Origin: Erysipelotrichaceae bacterium
GTDB lineage: Bacteria > Bacillota_I > Bacilli_A > Erysipelotrichales > Erysipelotrichaceae
DNA length: 64,000 nt
Direction: 5' to 3'
Assembly (NCBI GenBank): GCA_017512285.1
Contig: JAFWGU010000023.1
Coordinates: 93,944-157,943 of the forward strand
Position numbers and translations under genes: made by a program
Notes under the pieces: generated by a model
What the model saw: the letters and a program-made list of their open reading frames with translations, nothing else
What the model was told of the DNA's origin: nothing
Databases searched by the model: none
In this document: in pieces, positions 8,828 through 17,341 of the stretch
Position numbering within the stretch: position 1 is the first letter of the stretch
How the letters are laid out: every line of letters begins with the position of its first letter

Positions 8828-10268
8828 GCAGAACAAGAAGATCTTGAATTCAATCAGCTTCAAGTCATGGCTGTACTTCATGCTTTTCGCATTAAGTATC
8901 GTTTTGATATTGCTCATTGGTCAGGTCATCCTGTTTGAGCCTTTCTACAGAAACACACTAAAAAACAATATCGTCAATCTGAACAAGCAGATATACAACA
9001 TTTCATTCTCTGAGATGGAGGAGGAAGCCAAGTCAAGCTCACTGTTTGCTCTGACGGCCGATAACAACGCCTGCATCCTTATCTACAACCGCGACAGTGA
9101 AACGGCTACAGCCTACGACGTACTTGGCGAATATGGCTGTGCCATTTACTCGGAGGGAAACGTCAACCCGACCATCATCGAAAAGATGGATGAAACCAAG
9201 AACTACAACTTCTACATCGACGGCAAGTTACTTGAACTGTCAGACCGTGAAGTAATGGTTTACGGCGAGAAGTACACATATAACGAGGCAAGATATTACA
9301 TCATCTCAAACATTGCTCTGCAGTCAATGGACCTGGTCCTGAAGACCACGCAGAATCAGTTCCTGATCATCGTTGCCATAGTCATGATACTGGCAATATT
9401 GATCTCATATCTGTTCTCACGGCTGTTGTCAACGCCTATACTTCATATCCAGAAGGAAGCTCTCAAGCTCAGTGAAGGGGACTACGGCAGCGTAAACTTT
9501 GAAAAGAGTGACATAAACGAAGTAGATGAGCTATCTGAAACACTGGACAAGGCAGCCAAGGATCTTTCCAAGATCGATGAGACCAGAAAGGAACTCTTTG
9601 CCAATGTATCGCATGACCTTAAGACACCCCTGACCATGATCAAGGCCTATGCTGAGATGATCAGAGACATTTCCGGCGGCAACAAGGCCAAGAGAAATGA
9701 ACATCTGGATGTCATCATTAACGAAACGGACGTTCTCAACAAGCTGGTAAGCGACATGCTTGACCTCTCCAAGCTTCAGGATGGCGTGGCAAGTTTCAAC
9801 TTTGCCCCATTCGACCTGAGTTCAAACATCAATGATGCCGTGGCAAAATTCAATACGATGGTTCAGAAGGAAGGAATCAGTATTCAGATCGACTGTGAAC
9901 CTGAATTACTAGCATATGGTGACGAATCAAAGATCAATGAAGTACTCTACAACTTCATCAGCAATGCCATCAAGCATGTTGGTGAAGACAAGCTGATCCA
10001 GATCAGGGCATTCCTCATTGACATGCATACCATAAGGATAGAGGTTGAAGATCACGGCCCGGGCATTGACGATGCGATGCTGCCGTACATCTGGGACAGA
10101 TATTACAAGAATGACAAGAAGTATACCCGTGCTCAAAGCGGCAGCGGACTTGGCCTGGCAATCAACAAGGCCATCCTTGAAGACCATAAGTCAAAATACG
10201 GTGTCAATACCGAAGTAGGAAAGGGAAGTACCTTCTACTTCGAACTGCCAACGGCAATTTCCGATTAA
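8820..10268 (+). CDS. Sensor histidine kinase of two-component system 1
   Basis: 482-aa membrane histidine kinase paired with the preceding regulator. TM1 is at about 15-37 and the external sensor region at about 38-178, without a recognisable ligand domain. TM2 is at about 180-202, HAMP at about 203-255, and the phospho-acceptor box ANVSHDLKTPLTM has His near 265. The ATPase domain shows N box NEVLYNFISNAIKH, G1 EDHGPGID and G2 GSGLGLAI. The start is a TTG at 8820 overlapping the regulator stop; the next in-frame ATG falls inside TM1, so TTG is the only sensible start. A 38-codon ORF follows before the terminator. Confidence 0.92.
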   Translation: MDRQNKKILNSISFKSWLYFMLFALSIVLILLIGQVILFEPFYRNTLKNNIVNLNKQIYNISFSEMEEEAKSSSLFALTADNNACILIYNRDSETATAYDVLGEYGCAIYSEGNVNPTIIEKMDETKNYNFYIDGKLLELSDREVMVYGEKYTYNEARYYIISNIALQSMDLVLKTTQNQFLIIVAIVMILAILISYLFSRLLSTPILHIQKEALKLSEGDYGSVNFEKSDINEVDELSETLDKAAKDLSKIDETRKELFANVSHDLKTPLTMIKAYAEMIRDISGGNKAKRNEHLDVIINETDVLNKLVSDMLDLSKLQDGVASFNFAPFDLSSNINDAVAKFNTMVQKEGISIQIDCEPELLAYGDESKINEVLYNFISNAIKHVGEDKLIQIRAFLIDMHTIRIEVEDHGPGIDDAMLPYIWDRYYKNDKKYTRAQSGSGLGLAINKAILEDHKSKYGVNTEVGKGSTFYFELPTAISD

Positions 10269-10318
10269 TCAAGGAAAAACATCATTTCAACCCAACTGTA
10301 TATCAGGGAGGTTTGAGA

Positions 10319-10435
10319 ATGATTTATCTTATTTACCGCATCATTTCCACGATACTCAGCGTATACTTCGGCAGGATCTTCCGTAATCTGTCAATGAATC
10401 AGAAGATCCAGATGGCCAAGGCATATCTGCATTAG
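10319..10435 (+). CDS. Predicted 38-aa amphipathic peptide downstream of the sensor kinase
   Basis: Small ORF of 38 codons with a strong GGGAGG ribosome site (10306-10311) a few bases before its ATG, and its own TAG just before a strong terminator. The first 17 residues (MIYLIYRIISTILSVYF) are almost wholly hydrophobic. The remainder is basic and polar (GRIFRNLSMNQKIQ, then MAKAYLH). This suggests a membrane-associated or amphipathic peptide. It is probably cotranscribed with the kinase, 50 nt upstream. I do not recognise the family; a role in modulating the kinase is only a guess from position. Confidence 0.6.
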   Translation: MIYLIYRIISTILSVYFGRIFRNLSMNQKIQMAKAYLH

Positions 10436-10443
10436 AAAGAGGG

Positions 10444-10470
10444 GAGATATGGTTCACATATCTCTTTTTT
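10444..10470 (+). terminator. Terminator of the two-component operon
   Basis: Perfect 8-bp stem GAGATATG/CATATCTC (10444-10451 with 10457-10464), loop GTTCA, then six T. It closes the dnaE/two-component/small ORF run. Confidence 0.92.
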
Positions 10471-10532
10471 CTTGCTTAGTAGGAAATCCAACTAATTATG
10501 TCGCAAATTTAAGAATAAACTACGTGGACTGA

Positions 10533-10541
10533 TGGTATAAT
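10533..10541 (+). promoter_or_regulatory. Extended -10 promoter of the HD-domain gene
   Basis: TGGTATAAT is an extended -10 element (TG at 10533-10534, TATAAT at 10536-10541). No good -35 is seen 17 bases upstream, which is tolerated by extended -10 promoters. Predicted transcription start is near 10548, just ahead of the GGAGG at 10556. Confidence 0.65.
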
Positions 10542-10567
10542 ATGAACTATCAATCGGAGGTATTCGG

Positions 10568-11035
10568 GTGTTCAGGCTTAAGGAATCAGAGGAAAGAGCA
10601 TTCAAGTCATTAAGCGAAAGCATCATCAGTCATCCTGACTATCAGAGCATGAAGAAACTCAGAGCTCATGGAAGACTGACGGTATTTGATCACAGCATCA
10701 GCGTAGCCAGATGCGCTTTAGCCATGAACAGAAGGCTGAAACTGAAGGCGGATGAGCAGCAGCTGATCACCGGTGCCTTGCTGCATGACTTTTATCTGTA
10801 TGACTGGCATGACGCCAGAATAGACGTACCGTTATTCAAGATGCACGGCTACACACATCCGTTTACGGCATGCAGGAACGCCTCAGAAAGATTTGAACTG
10901 ACAGGGATGGAAAAGAACATCATTGAGAGCCACATGTGGCCACTGACGTTAAGAACGCTACCGCATTCCAGGGAAGCCTGGATAGTGTGTCTGTGTGATA
11001 AGATCATTGCGACAGAGGAGCTGTTCAAGAGATGA
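10568..11035 (+). CDS. Small HD-domain phosphohydrolase
   Basis: 155-aa protein with an HD metal-dependent phosphohydrolase fold. The first His lies in TVFDHSISVARCAL (about 41), the HD pair in GALLHDFYLYDWHD (about 78-79), and later His residues occur in MHGYTHPF and ESHMWPLT. The start is GTG at 10568, preceded by GGAGGT at a spacing of 6. It resembles the short HD family proteins of Erysipelotrichia and Clostridia, often near membrane proteins. The substrate is unknown. Its stop overlaps the next gene in an ATGA junction. Confidence 0.8.
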   Translation: MFRLKESEERAFKSLSESIISHPDYQSMKKLRAHGRLTVFDHSISVARCALAMNRRLKLKADEQQLITGALLHDFYLYDWHDARIDVPLFKMHGYTHPFTACRNASERFELTGMEKNIIESHMWPLTLRTLPHSREAWIVCLCDKIIATEELFKR

Positions 11036-11661
11036 CACTGGCAAGATTATATCTGTATTTCAACATAACGGCGTTTATCGGCTACATATATGAATGCATC
11101 GCAATGGCATTATGGAGCGGCAAGTGGGAAAACCGCGGATACATGCTTGGACCGACGATTCCGATTTACGGCGTAGGCTGTCTGTTGGGCTATCTGGCAT
11201 TTGGCAATCTCATTAAGAACTACACACCGCTGACCGTATTTCTTATCGGTTTTGTAATGTCAGCCGTTCTTGAATATCCGACATCGCTCATATTGGAAAA
11301 AGTGTTCCACACCAGATGGTGGGATTATTCAATTGGTCCGTTTAACATTGAAGGAAGAGTATCACTGTTATCCTCACTGGGATTTGGAATAGGGGCAGTA
11401 CTGATCGTATATGTTCTAAATCCATTACTGATACCGCTGGTCCTGAAGGTCCCGCAGAATGTCGCACACTGGCTGAGCATCATTATTGCCGTTATATTTG
11501 TAACGGATTTCTTTGCGGCGGCGTATTGTACGTTGCATAAGATAACTCCGGGATTCATCGCCAGGTATAACGATATTATGAGCAGGGCAGTCAGAAAGAT
11601 AAATCCACAGGAAAAGAGTCTGTACAGGTTTCTGAAGAAACACACGAACTGGTTTAAGTAA
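11032..11661 (+). CDS. Multi-pass membrane protein, PF06541-like (putative ABC-transporter type IV)
   Basis: 209-aa integral membrane protein with about five hydrophobic segments: residues 5-25, 38-60, 65-88, 105-135 and 145-170. The N-terminal segment with FNITAFIGYIYE, followed by ENRGYMLGPTIPIYGVG, and later SLILEKVFHTRWWDYS, match my memory of the PF06541 family, whose function is not established. It is translationally coupled to the HD-domain gene through an ATGA overlap, so the two probably act together. The tail is basic. Confidence 0.75.
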   Translation: MTLARLYLYFNITAFIGYIYECIAMALWSGKWENRGYMLGPTIPIYGVGCLLGYLAFGNLIKNYTPLTVFLIGFVMSAVLEYPTSLILEKVFHTRWWDYSIGPFNIEGRVSLLSSLGFGIGAVLIVYVLNPLLIPLVLKVPQNVAHWLSIIIAVIFVTDFFAAAYCTLHKITPGFIARYNDIMSRAVRKINPQEKSLYRFLKKHTNWFK

Positions 11662-11669
11662 ACGATTAT

Positions 11670-11699
11670 TTGTAATTTATAAAATTACACACATATAAT
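11670..11699 (+). promoter_or_regulatory. Promoter of a predicted non-coding RNA
   Basis: -35 TTGTAA (11670-11675), 18-bp spacer, consensus -10 TATAAT (11694-11699). Predicted start is near 11706. No ORF follows on this strand, which points to an RNA gene. Confidence 0.65.
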
Positions 11700-11705
11700 C
11701 TTATA

Positions 11706-11827
11706 AAGCTACAATAAAAGCGAGGTAACAGGGGAGCTTAACAGCAGAACCTGTACTCCGTTTATCTGAACTAATTACTTCGCATAATGTATATTATGTA
11801 ATATTTGCAGACGGATTTATGGCCGTT
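11706..11827 (+). ncRNA. Predicted structured RNA, unknown family
   Basis: Between two genes and behind a good promoter lies a segment with compensating stems. A 9-bp closing stem pairs 11720-11728 (GCGAGGTAA) with 11775-11783 (TTACTTCGC). Inside it, GGAG 11733-11736 pairs with CTCC 11756-11759, and ACAG 11741-11744 with CTGT 11751-11754. An alternative pairing of ACAGG 11728-11732 with CCTGT 11750-11754 excludes the inner hairpin, so two folds compete. A CATAAT/ATTATG hairpin follows (11783-11798), then ACGG/CCGT with five T (11811-11827), a weak terminator. GGGGAGC and GAACCTG recall pieces of the TPP riboswitch, but the other conserved parts are missing. No ORF is evident. Confidence 0.45.
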
Positions 11828-12298
11828 TTTAAATGATTTAGCGTATAATCTATCACCCTTATGCCATTTCGAACGATTCTGCAGCATTTTTATCGTCCCC
11901 ATCTTCAATGCTGTCCCGTAACTCTTCAGCAATGCTGATCTCCTGATCATTTCTTTGTTCTGCAGTTATCTTTTATCCAGCTTATAACTGTATTAGATTT
12001 GATTTTAAAAATCATTCTCGTATGATTACCAATGTTCATTTATTTTCAGACTCATTTACGAATCATTCAGAGCTTATTTGTTAATCAGCATCCTTGTAAT
12101 TTTGTCTTATCATTCGTTTTAGATTTTTACTGTTAAATCAATTCTTATTTTTAATGTTAATAGTTATAAATCAAATTCTTTTAATCATGTTTCTTCTTAT
12201 TCTTTGCTGCAATGAGTTATTTCAGACACCCTTTTTTATTAGTTAGGAAATCGTTTTCTGATAGTTTATAACAAAGAGCATCCCCTCTCCTTCTTTCA
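11828..12298. other. Gene-poor AT-rich spacer with a possible minus-strand ORF remnant
   Basis: No convincing gene. On the minus strand, codons from about 12039 down to 11947 read an ORF of 30 codons starting MNIGNHTRMIFKIK without a ribosome site. In the next frame, 11969 to 11859 reads an open acidic stretch (EISIAEELRDSIEDGDDKN) that ends in TAA and has no start. Read together with one frameshift they resemble a decayed short gene, but I recognise no family. The rest (12040-12298) is AT-rich and holds no ORF, repeat or stem that I can support. Confidence 0.3.
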
Positions 12299-12325
12299 CA
12301 AAAAAGAAGAGATTTCTCTCTTCTT
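12299..12325 (-). terminator. Terminator after pgcA
   Basis: Read on the minus strand: perfect 9-bp stem AAGAAGAGA/TCTCTTCTT with a GAAA loop, followed by a run of T. It lies 2 nt past the pgcA stop codon. Confidence 0.92.
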
Positions 12326-12327
12326 GA

Positions 12328-14022
12328 TTAAGCAACGCTGTTTACGATGTCGTATATTGCTTCCTTGATCTTCAGGTTTACTTCCCTTGCAGCTGTAAGT
12401 GAATCCTGTTTCGTGTAGAAATAGAACTTGATCTTCGGTTCAGTTCCAGAAGGTCTGATGGCAAACCATGAATCATTGTTCAGGAAGAATCTCAGTACAT
12501 TGCTGGCAGGAATCCTCTCATAGCCGTTAATGTAGTCAATCACCTTGTCAACCTTATAGCCAGCTACTTCTGTCGGCAGGTTGTTTCTGACATAACTCAT
12601 CATTCTCTTGATCCTGTCAGCCCCTTCCAGACCTTCCAGAACCATGTTTGGCTCATATTCGTTATAGTAACCGTACTTATCGTAAAGGTCGTTCAGAACG
12701 TTCCAGAGCGTCTTACCCTGCTTGCGGTAATATGCTGCTGCCTCGGCAACCAGCATGCCGGCAGAAATTCCGTCCTTGTCTCTGATGTCCGGACAAGCAG
12801 CGTAGCCAACTGATTCCTCGTAGCCAAACAGATACTTATAACCGTTTTCCTCAAGCCATGGGATCTGTCCGCAGATGTTCTTGAAGCCTGTCAGCGATTC
12901 AAACATCTTAACGCCATAAGATTCAGCCATTACCGTACTCATTGTGCTGGTAACGATTGACTTGACCATTGCACCGTTAGCTGGCAAAGTACCGGCTGTT
13001 CTGTGTCCTTCAAGGATGTAATTAACAAGCAGATATCCGGTCTGGTTGCCGTTCAACGGAATGTAGTTACCGTCATCGTCCTTTAATTCAATGGCGAAGC
13101 GGTCGCCATCCGGGTCGCAGGCCATTAACAGTTCTGCACCGGTCTGCCTGCCTAATTCTTCACTCATTCTGAAGGCCTTCGGATCTTCAGGGTTTGGATA
13201 TCCAACTGAAGTGAAATCCGGATCGGGATCCTTCTGAACTTCAACGATGTGCCAGTTTCTGAATCCTCTGTCCTTTAACATTGTCGTAAATGGGACTGCA
13301 GCGGCACCGTTGAGAGGTGTGAATACCAGCGGGATGTCCAGGTCGATCTCATCACCGCCATGAATTGAAATGCCTTCTACGACATCAAGATACTCTCTGT
13401 CATATTCCGGTCCCAGCACGACGATCTTGCCGGTTCTGACACCTTCATCGAAATCAGAATGGAGAACATCCTTGAACATGTCAACCTTTCTGATGCAGTC
13501 TTCCATGCCGTCAGCGATGCTGCTTGAGACCTGACAGCCATCTTCCCAGTATGCCTTGTAACCGTTATATACCTTCGGGTTATGAGAAGCTGTGATGTTG
13601 ATACCGGCAATGGTGCCGATCCTTCTTACCGACCATGCCAGCTGTGGAGTAGTTCTTAATCCCGGATAAACATAGGCCTGAATGCCGTTAGCCGCAAGAA
13701 TACTGGCTGTAAGCCTGCAGAACTCATCAGAGAAATGACGCGGGTCATGGGCAATTACAACACCTTTATCCATGGCTTCCTGGCCATAGCTTTTAATGTA
13801 GTCTGCGATGCCCTGAGTAGCCTTGCCGACGGTAAATCTGTTCATCATGTTCGTTCCGGCACCGACAACGCCTCTTAAGCCGGCAGTACCGAACGCAAGA
13901 TCAAGGAAGAATCTTTCCTTTATCTCCATTACGTTATCCTTGATTTCAATGAGTTCCTGACGAAGCGGATCCCCTTCCTGCAGATTATCGAGCCATAATT
14001 GATACTTTTCCTTATAATTCAT
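12328..14022 (-). CDS. pgcA: Alpha-phosphoglucomutase / phosphomannomutase family protein
   Basis: 564-aa alpha-D-phosphohexomutase of the PgcA type, interconverting glucose 1-phosphate and glucose 6-phosphate for UDP-glucose and cell-envelope sugars. The catalytic phosphoserine loop is ITASHNPKVYNGYK (about 143-156), the metal-binding loop is ACDPDGDRFAIE (about 305-316), and the sugar loop GYEESVGYA and phosphate loop FAIRPSGTEPKIKFY are present. The start at 14022 is preferred over ATG at 14031 because GGAGG directly abuts the latter but lies 9 nt from the former. It begins one base after the xerD stop, so the two are coupled. Confidence 0.94.
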   Translation of the reverse strand: MNYKEKYQLWLDNLQEGDPLRQELIEIKDNVMEIKERFFLDLAFGTAGLRGVVGAGTNMMNRFTVGKATQGIADYIKSYGQEAMDKGVVIAHDPRHFSDEFCRLTASILAANGIQAYVYPGLRTTPQLAWSVRRIGTIAGINITASHNPKVYNGYKAYWEDGCQVSSSIADGMEDCIRKVDMFKDVLHSDFDEGVRTGKIVVLGPEYDREYLDVVEGISIHGGDEIDLDIPLVFTPLNGAAAVPFTTMLKDRGFRNWHIVEVQKDPDPDFTSVGYPNPEDPKAFRMSEELGRQTGAELLMACDPDGDRFAIELKDDDGNYIPLNGNQTGYLLVNYILEGHRTAGTLPANGAMVKSIVTSTMSTVMAESYGVKMFESLTGFKNICGQIPWLEENGYKYLFGYEESVGYAACPDIRDKDGISAGMLVAEAAAYYRKQGKTLWNVLNDLYDKYGYYNEYEPNMVLEGLEGADRIKRMMSYVRNNLPTEVAGYKVDKVIDYINGYERIPASNVLRFFLNNDSWFAIRPSGTEPKIKFYFYTKQDSLTAAREVNLKIKEAIYDIVNSVA

Positions 14023-14023
14023 G

Positions 14024-14926
14024 CTAGACATCCTCCTTTTTCTTACTTCTCATCAACTTGTCATAAGCCTGATGTAATTGTTTTGACTGTACATGGGTAT
14101 ATATCTGTGTTGTGGAAATGTCACTGTGACCCAGTAATTCCTGTACTGTTCTTAAGTCAGTGTCATTTTCCAGCATGTGAGTGGCAAATGAATGTCTTAA
14201 GGTATGTGGTGATACCTTGAAACTTATTCCTGCCTGTCCCTTCTTTTCCTGTATAATCCGGTATACGTACTGACGGTTGAGTCTGTTGCCTCTTTCATTG
14301 ATGAAGAAGTAATTGCTGGTATGGCCGTCAAGCCATCTTGGTCTGCTGTAACGGAAGTACCCTTCCATTCTGTCGGCGGTATCTTCATCAAAGAGAACCA
14401 CTCTTTCCTTGTTGCCCTTACCGGTAACTCTTATTATCCTGTGCGTTATGTTGATCTGTTTTGTCTGCAGATTGACGAGTTCGCTTACTCTCATCCCTGT
14501 AGCGTATATCGTCTGCAGAAGCAGTCTCTGAAATCTCTCGTTTTCATCAGCATCATTGAAGCTGTTAAGAAGATCACTTACTTCCTCCTCGTTGAGGAAA
14601 GTGGGCAGATGATCCTTGTTGATCTTTACAGTCAGATCCGTTGCCGGATTATCGATGTTGAAATTAAGAAACAGATACTTATGCAGACCCTTTACCGCTG
14701 AAAGATCATGAGCTGCCGTGGTCTTGCTGCTGGAATCCAGCAGTTCCGCAATGAAATACTGAACGGTAAGATTGGTGACATCGTTGATCTCACTGATTCC
14801 TTCCTCATCCAGGTAATTCTGATACTTGCGCAGACTGTTCTTATAAGACACAATGGTCTGCGGAGATTTCTGTTCTATGACCGAAATGCTATAGATGTAA
14901 TTATCAATTGCTTCCTTGATCTTCAT
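14024..14926 (-). CDS. xerD: Tyrosine recombinase XerD/XerC
   Basis: 300-aa site-specific tyrosine recombinase, of the type that resolves chromosome dimers at dif. It has an N-terminal SAM-like core-binding domain (about 1-90) and a catalytic domain with first Arg in GMRVSELVNL (about 150), Lys in VTGKGNKERV, HTLRHSFATHML (His-x-x-Arg), LLGHSDISTT and the nucleophile Tyr in QIYTHV near 275. Core-genome context (recN, pgcA) and full length argue for the housekeeping Xer protein and not a phage integrase. XerC and XerD cannot be told apart with certainty from this sequence. Confidence 0.9.
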   Translation of the reverse strand: MKIKEAIDNYIYSISVIEQKSPQTIVSYKNSLRKYQNYLDEEGISEINDVTNLTVQYFIAELLDSSSKTTAAHDLSAVKGLHKYLFLNFNIDNPATDLTVKINKDHLPTFLNEEEVSDLLNSFNDADENERFQRLLLQTIYATGMRVSELVNLQTKQINITHRIIRVTGKGNKERVVLFDEDTADRMEGYFRYSRPRWLDGHTSNYFFINERGNRLNRQYVYRIIQEKKGQAGISFKVSPHTLRHSFATHMLENDTDLRTVQELLGHSDISTTQIYTHVQSKQLHQAYDKLMRSKKKEDV

Positions 14927-14940
14927 GTCTTAATTATACA

Positions 14941-16590
14941 TCATTTGTGTGATGCAGAGGCCTTTTCAAGCAGTTCCTCAGCTGCCTTCAAAGAAGCATC
15001 AGTGAGATTTGAAGATGAAATGACTGCCAGTTCACTGATTCTCTGTTTCTTGTCAAGTCTGGTTACTTCCGTGGTCGTGATGTCCGAATCATCCATCTTG
15101 GTGATGTGATAATGTGTATCGCCATGAGCAGCAACGCTTGCCAGATGAGTTACTGCAAAGACCTGCATCTTTTCAGATATCTGGTGCATCTTAAGTCCGA
15201 TGTTAAATGCCGTATAACCGCTGACACCGGTATCTATTTCATCAAATATGACGAGTTCAGTTCCCTGTAATGAGGCAAACACCGTCTTAAGTCCAAGCAT
15301 CAGTCTTGACAGTTCGCCGCCGCTGGCAACTTTTGAGAGTTCTCTTAACGGCTGTCCCGGATTCATGGAAATAAGGAAGGTCACCTTGTCAAATCCCTTC
15401 TCAGAATCCTTTCCTCTCTCAAAATCGGTCTTGAAGACAGCTTTTTCAAGATTGAGATCCTTTAGTTCATTGATAACGCTCTTTTCAAGAGCAATAGCTT
15501 TCTGTTTTCTTATATCACTGACTTTTTCAGCAGATTTAAGATACCTTTCGTATCTGACATTCATTTCGCTTTCAAGTTCATTCAGAACCTCTTCACGGTT
15601 CTCAACGCTCTTTAACTGATTCCTGATGTCCTGAGCCTTCTGCAATATGGCTTTTACGTCGCTATTGTATTTGCGCTTTATACGCTGAATTTCAAACAAT
15701 CTGCCATTAAGCTCATCAATGGTGTTCATGTCCATGTCGTCATTTCCCAAAAAATCAATTATGGCATCATAGTCATCGCTTATGGCGTAATAGGCATTGG
15801 CAATGTTTTCAACATTCTGGCTGATTTCACTGAATTCACTTAGCGAACTGCTCATTCTTGTAAATTCATACAGATTACTCAGAATGCCTTCGTCATCAGA
15901 GAACAGCTTCTTGATCTTTTCGTGAGCTTCCTGAAGCTTTTCACGCTCATCAAAGTGCTTGAGAGTAGCTTTAATGTCATCTTCTTCGCCCTCTTTTAAC
16001 TGAAGTTTTTCAATTTCATTGAGTTGATAGCGCAGAATATCCAGCTGAGCTTCATTGTACTCGTTTTCTGAAAGATCCCTGTACTTTCTGGCAGCCTGTC
16101 TGTAGGCATCATACTGATTTTTCAGTTCCTCCAGCTCATTCTGAATGCCAGAAAAACGGTCAAGCAGATTCAGATGATATTTGTCATTGAGCAAATACTG
16201 GTTGTCTCTCTGTGAATGGATGTCGATGTGATCTTCAAGCAGACTTCTTACAAATGCTACGCTGGCATTTTTGCCGTTAACCCTTGTAGAGCTTTTGCCG
16301 TCCGTGCTGATTTCTCTGGTAACGGTCAGACAGTCGCATTTATATCCGTTTTCTCTTAATAGTTCTCTGTTTGTTTCATTGAGATCAAACGTGCCTTCAA
16401 TAACCGTCTTCTTAGCTCCGTTTCTGATCATGGAGGTATTCAGTCTTTCCCCTATGAGAATGCTTACACAGTCGATTAAAATGCTCTTTCCAGCTCCGGT
16501 CTCTCCAGTAAATACACTGAAGCCGTTATCAAAGGAAAGATTTACCTCATCAATGAGAATGTAATCCTTGACATAGAGTTTCTGTAACAT
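14941..16590 (-). CDS. recN: DNA repair protein RecN
   Basis: 549-aa SMC-like ATPase acting early in double-strand break repair. Walker A VFTGETGAGKSILIDC is near the N-terminus (about 28-43). Two long coiled-coil arms span about 150-370. The C-terminal lobe has the signature KVASGGELSRLMLGLK, Walker B LVIFDEIDTGVSG and the switch TAFNIGLKM, then VTHLASVA. It lies 13 nt downstream of tlyA on the same strand, the conserved tlyA-recN arrangement. Confidence 0.96.
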   Translation of the reverse strand: MLQKLYVKDYILIDEVNLSFDNGFSVFTGETGAGKSILIDCVSILIGERLNTSMIRNGAKKTVIEGTFDLNETNRELLRENGYKCDCLTVTREISTDGKSSTRVNGKNASVAFVRSLLEDHIDIHSQRDNQYLLNDKYHLNLLDRFSGIQNELEELKNQYDAYRQAARKYRDLSENEYNEAQLDILRYQLNEIEKLQLKEGEEDDIKATLKHFDEREKLQEAHEKIKKLFSDDEGILSNLYEFTRMSSSLSEFSEISQNVENIANAYYAISDDYDAIIDFLGNDDMDMNTIDELNGRLFEIQRIKRKYNSDVKAILQKAQDIRNQLKSVENREEVLNELESEMNVRYERYLKSAEKVSDIRKQKAIALEKSVINELKDLNLEKAVFKTDFERGKDSEKGFDKVTFLISMNPGQPLRELSKVASGGELSRLMLGLKTVFASLQGTELVIFDEIDTGVSGYTAFNIGLKMHQISEKMQVFAVTHLASVAAHGDTHYHITKMDDSDITTTEVTRLDKKQRISELAVISSSNLTDASLKAAEELLEKASASHK

Positions 16591-16603
16591 TCAGACTCCC
16601 CCT

Positions 16604-17341
16604 TCATTCTTTTGTAAAATACAAGAGATATTCCTGATTGCCGTCCTGTCCCTTCACAGGCGAGGCAATTTTATTCACATAATGTAATTTCATGGATTCT
16701 GCAAATCTGATTGCTTCTTCCATGCTGGAGTTTACGGCTTCCAGATCCGTTACTATGCCCTTGTTATTTATGTGTTCCCTGCCTACTTCAAACTGCGGTT
16801 TGAACAGCAGCACACATTCTCCTCCCTCGGGCAATATATCCGCTATGGATCCCATTATCCTTGTACAGCTGATGAATGAGACATCCATGCAGATGAAGTC
16901 TATTCTTTCCGGAAGATCTTCCTTATGAAGATATCTGGCGTTTACGCCTTCCTTTGCTATGACTCGCGGGTCATTTCTGAGCTTTTCAGCTAGCTGATCA
17001 TGACCAACGTCATATGCATATACTTTTTCAGCCCCATATTTCAGGCAGCAATCTGTAAATCCACCTGTAGAAGCGCCAATATCAAGAATAGCCTTATTTT
17101 TTAAGGATATTTCAAACGACTTTAGAGCAGCTTCAAGCTTATATCCGCCACGGGAAACGTACTCGTTTTCTTCTTTTTCTATCTCTACAAGATCAGTTTC
17201 CCTGACTTCGTATCCTGCCTTTGTTATGACACGGTTATTGACTCTTACCTTGCCATCCTTGATGGCATTGGTTGCCTGGGAACGGGTTGGATAATATCCC
17301 CTGTCAGCAAGCCATACTGACAGCTTTACTTTTTCAGACAT
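16604..17341 (-). CDS. tlyA: TlyA family rRNA (cytidine-2'-O)-methyltransferase
   Basis: 245-aa protein with an N-terminal S4 RNA-binding domain (about 5-60: SVWLADRGYYPTRSQA) and an FtsJ-like methyltransferase domain with SAM motif ILDIGASTGGFTDCCLK (about 83-99) and DVSFISCTRI. Homologues methylate rRNA and are often annotated hemolysin A. Its start overlaps the 3' end of the DXS-like gene by 16 nt, the conserved dxs-tlyA-recN order of Gram-positives. Confidence 0.93.
   Translation of the reverse strand: MSEKVKLSVWLADRGYYPTRSQATNAIKDGKVRVNNRVITKAGYEVRETDLVEIEKEENEYVSRGGYKLEAALKSFEISLKNKAILDIGASTGGFTDCCLKYGAEKVYAYDVGHDQLAEKLRNDPRVIAKEGVNARYLHKEDLPERIDFICMDVSFISCTRIMGSIADILPEGGECVLLFKPQFEVGREHINNKGIVTDLEAVNSSMEEAIRFAESMKLHYVNKIASPVKGQDGNQEYLLYFTKE

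Noticed and set aside
11706..11783. TPP riboswitch or degenerate tRNA in the 11.7 kb gap
   Set aside because: Only short pieces (GGGGAGC, GAACCTG, or an acceptor-like stem on the minus strand) match; the conserved core, anticodon arm and T loop are absent.
14024..14926. xerD-like gene as a phage or island integrase
   Set aside because: Housekeeping neighbours, standard Xer length, and no att repeats or cargo genes nearby.
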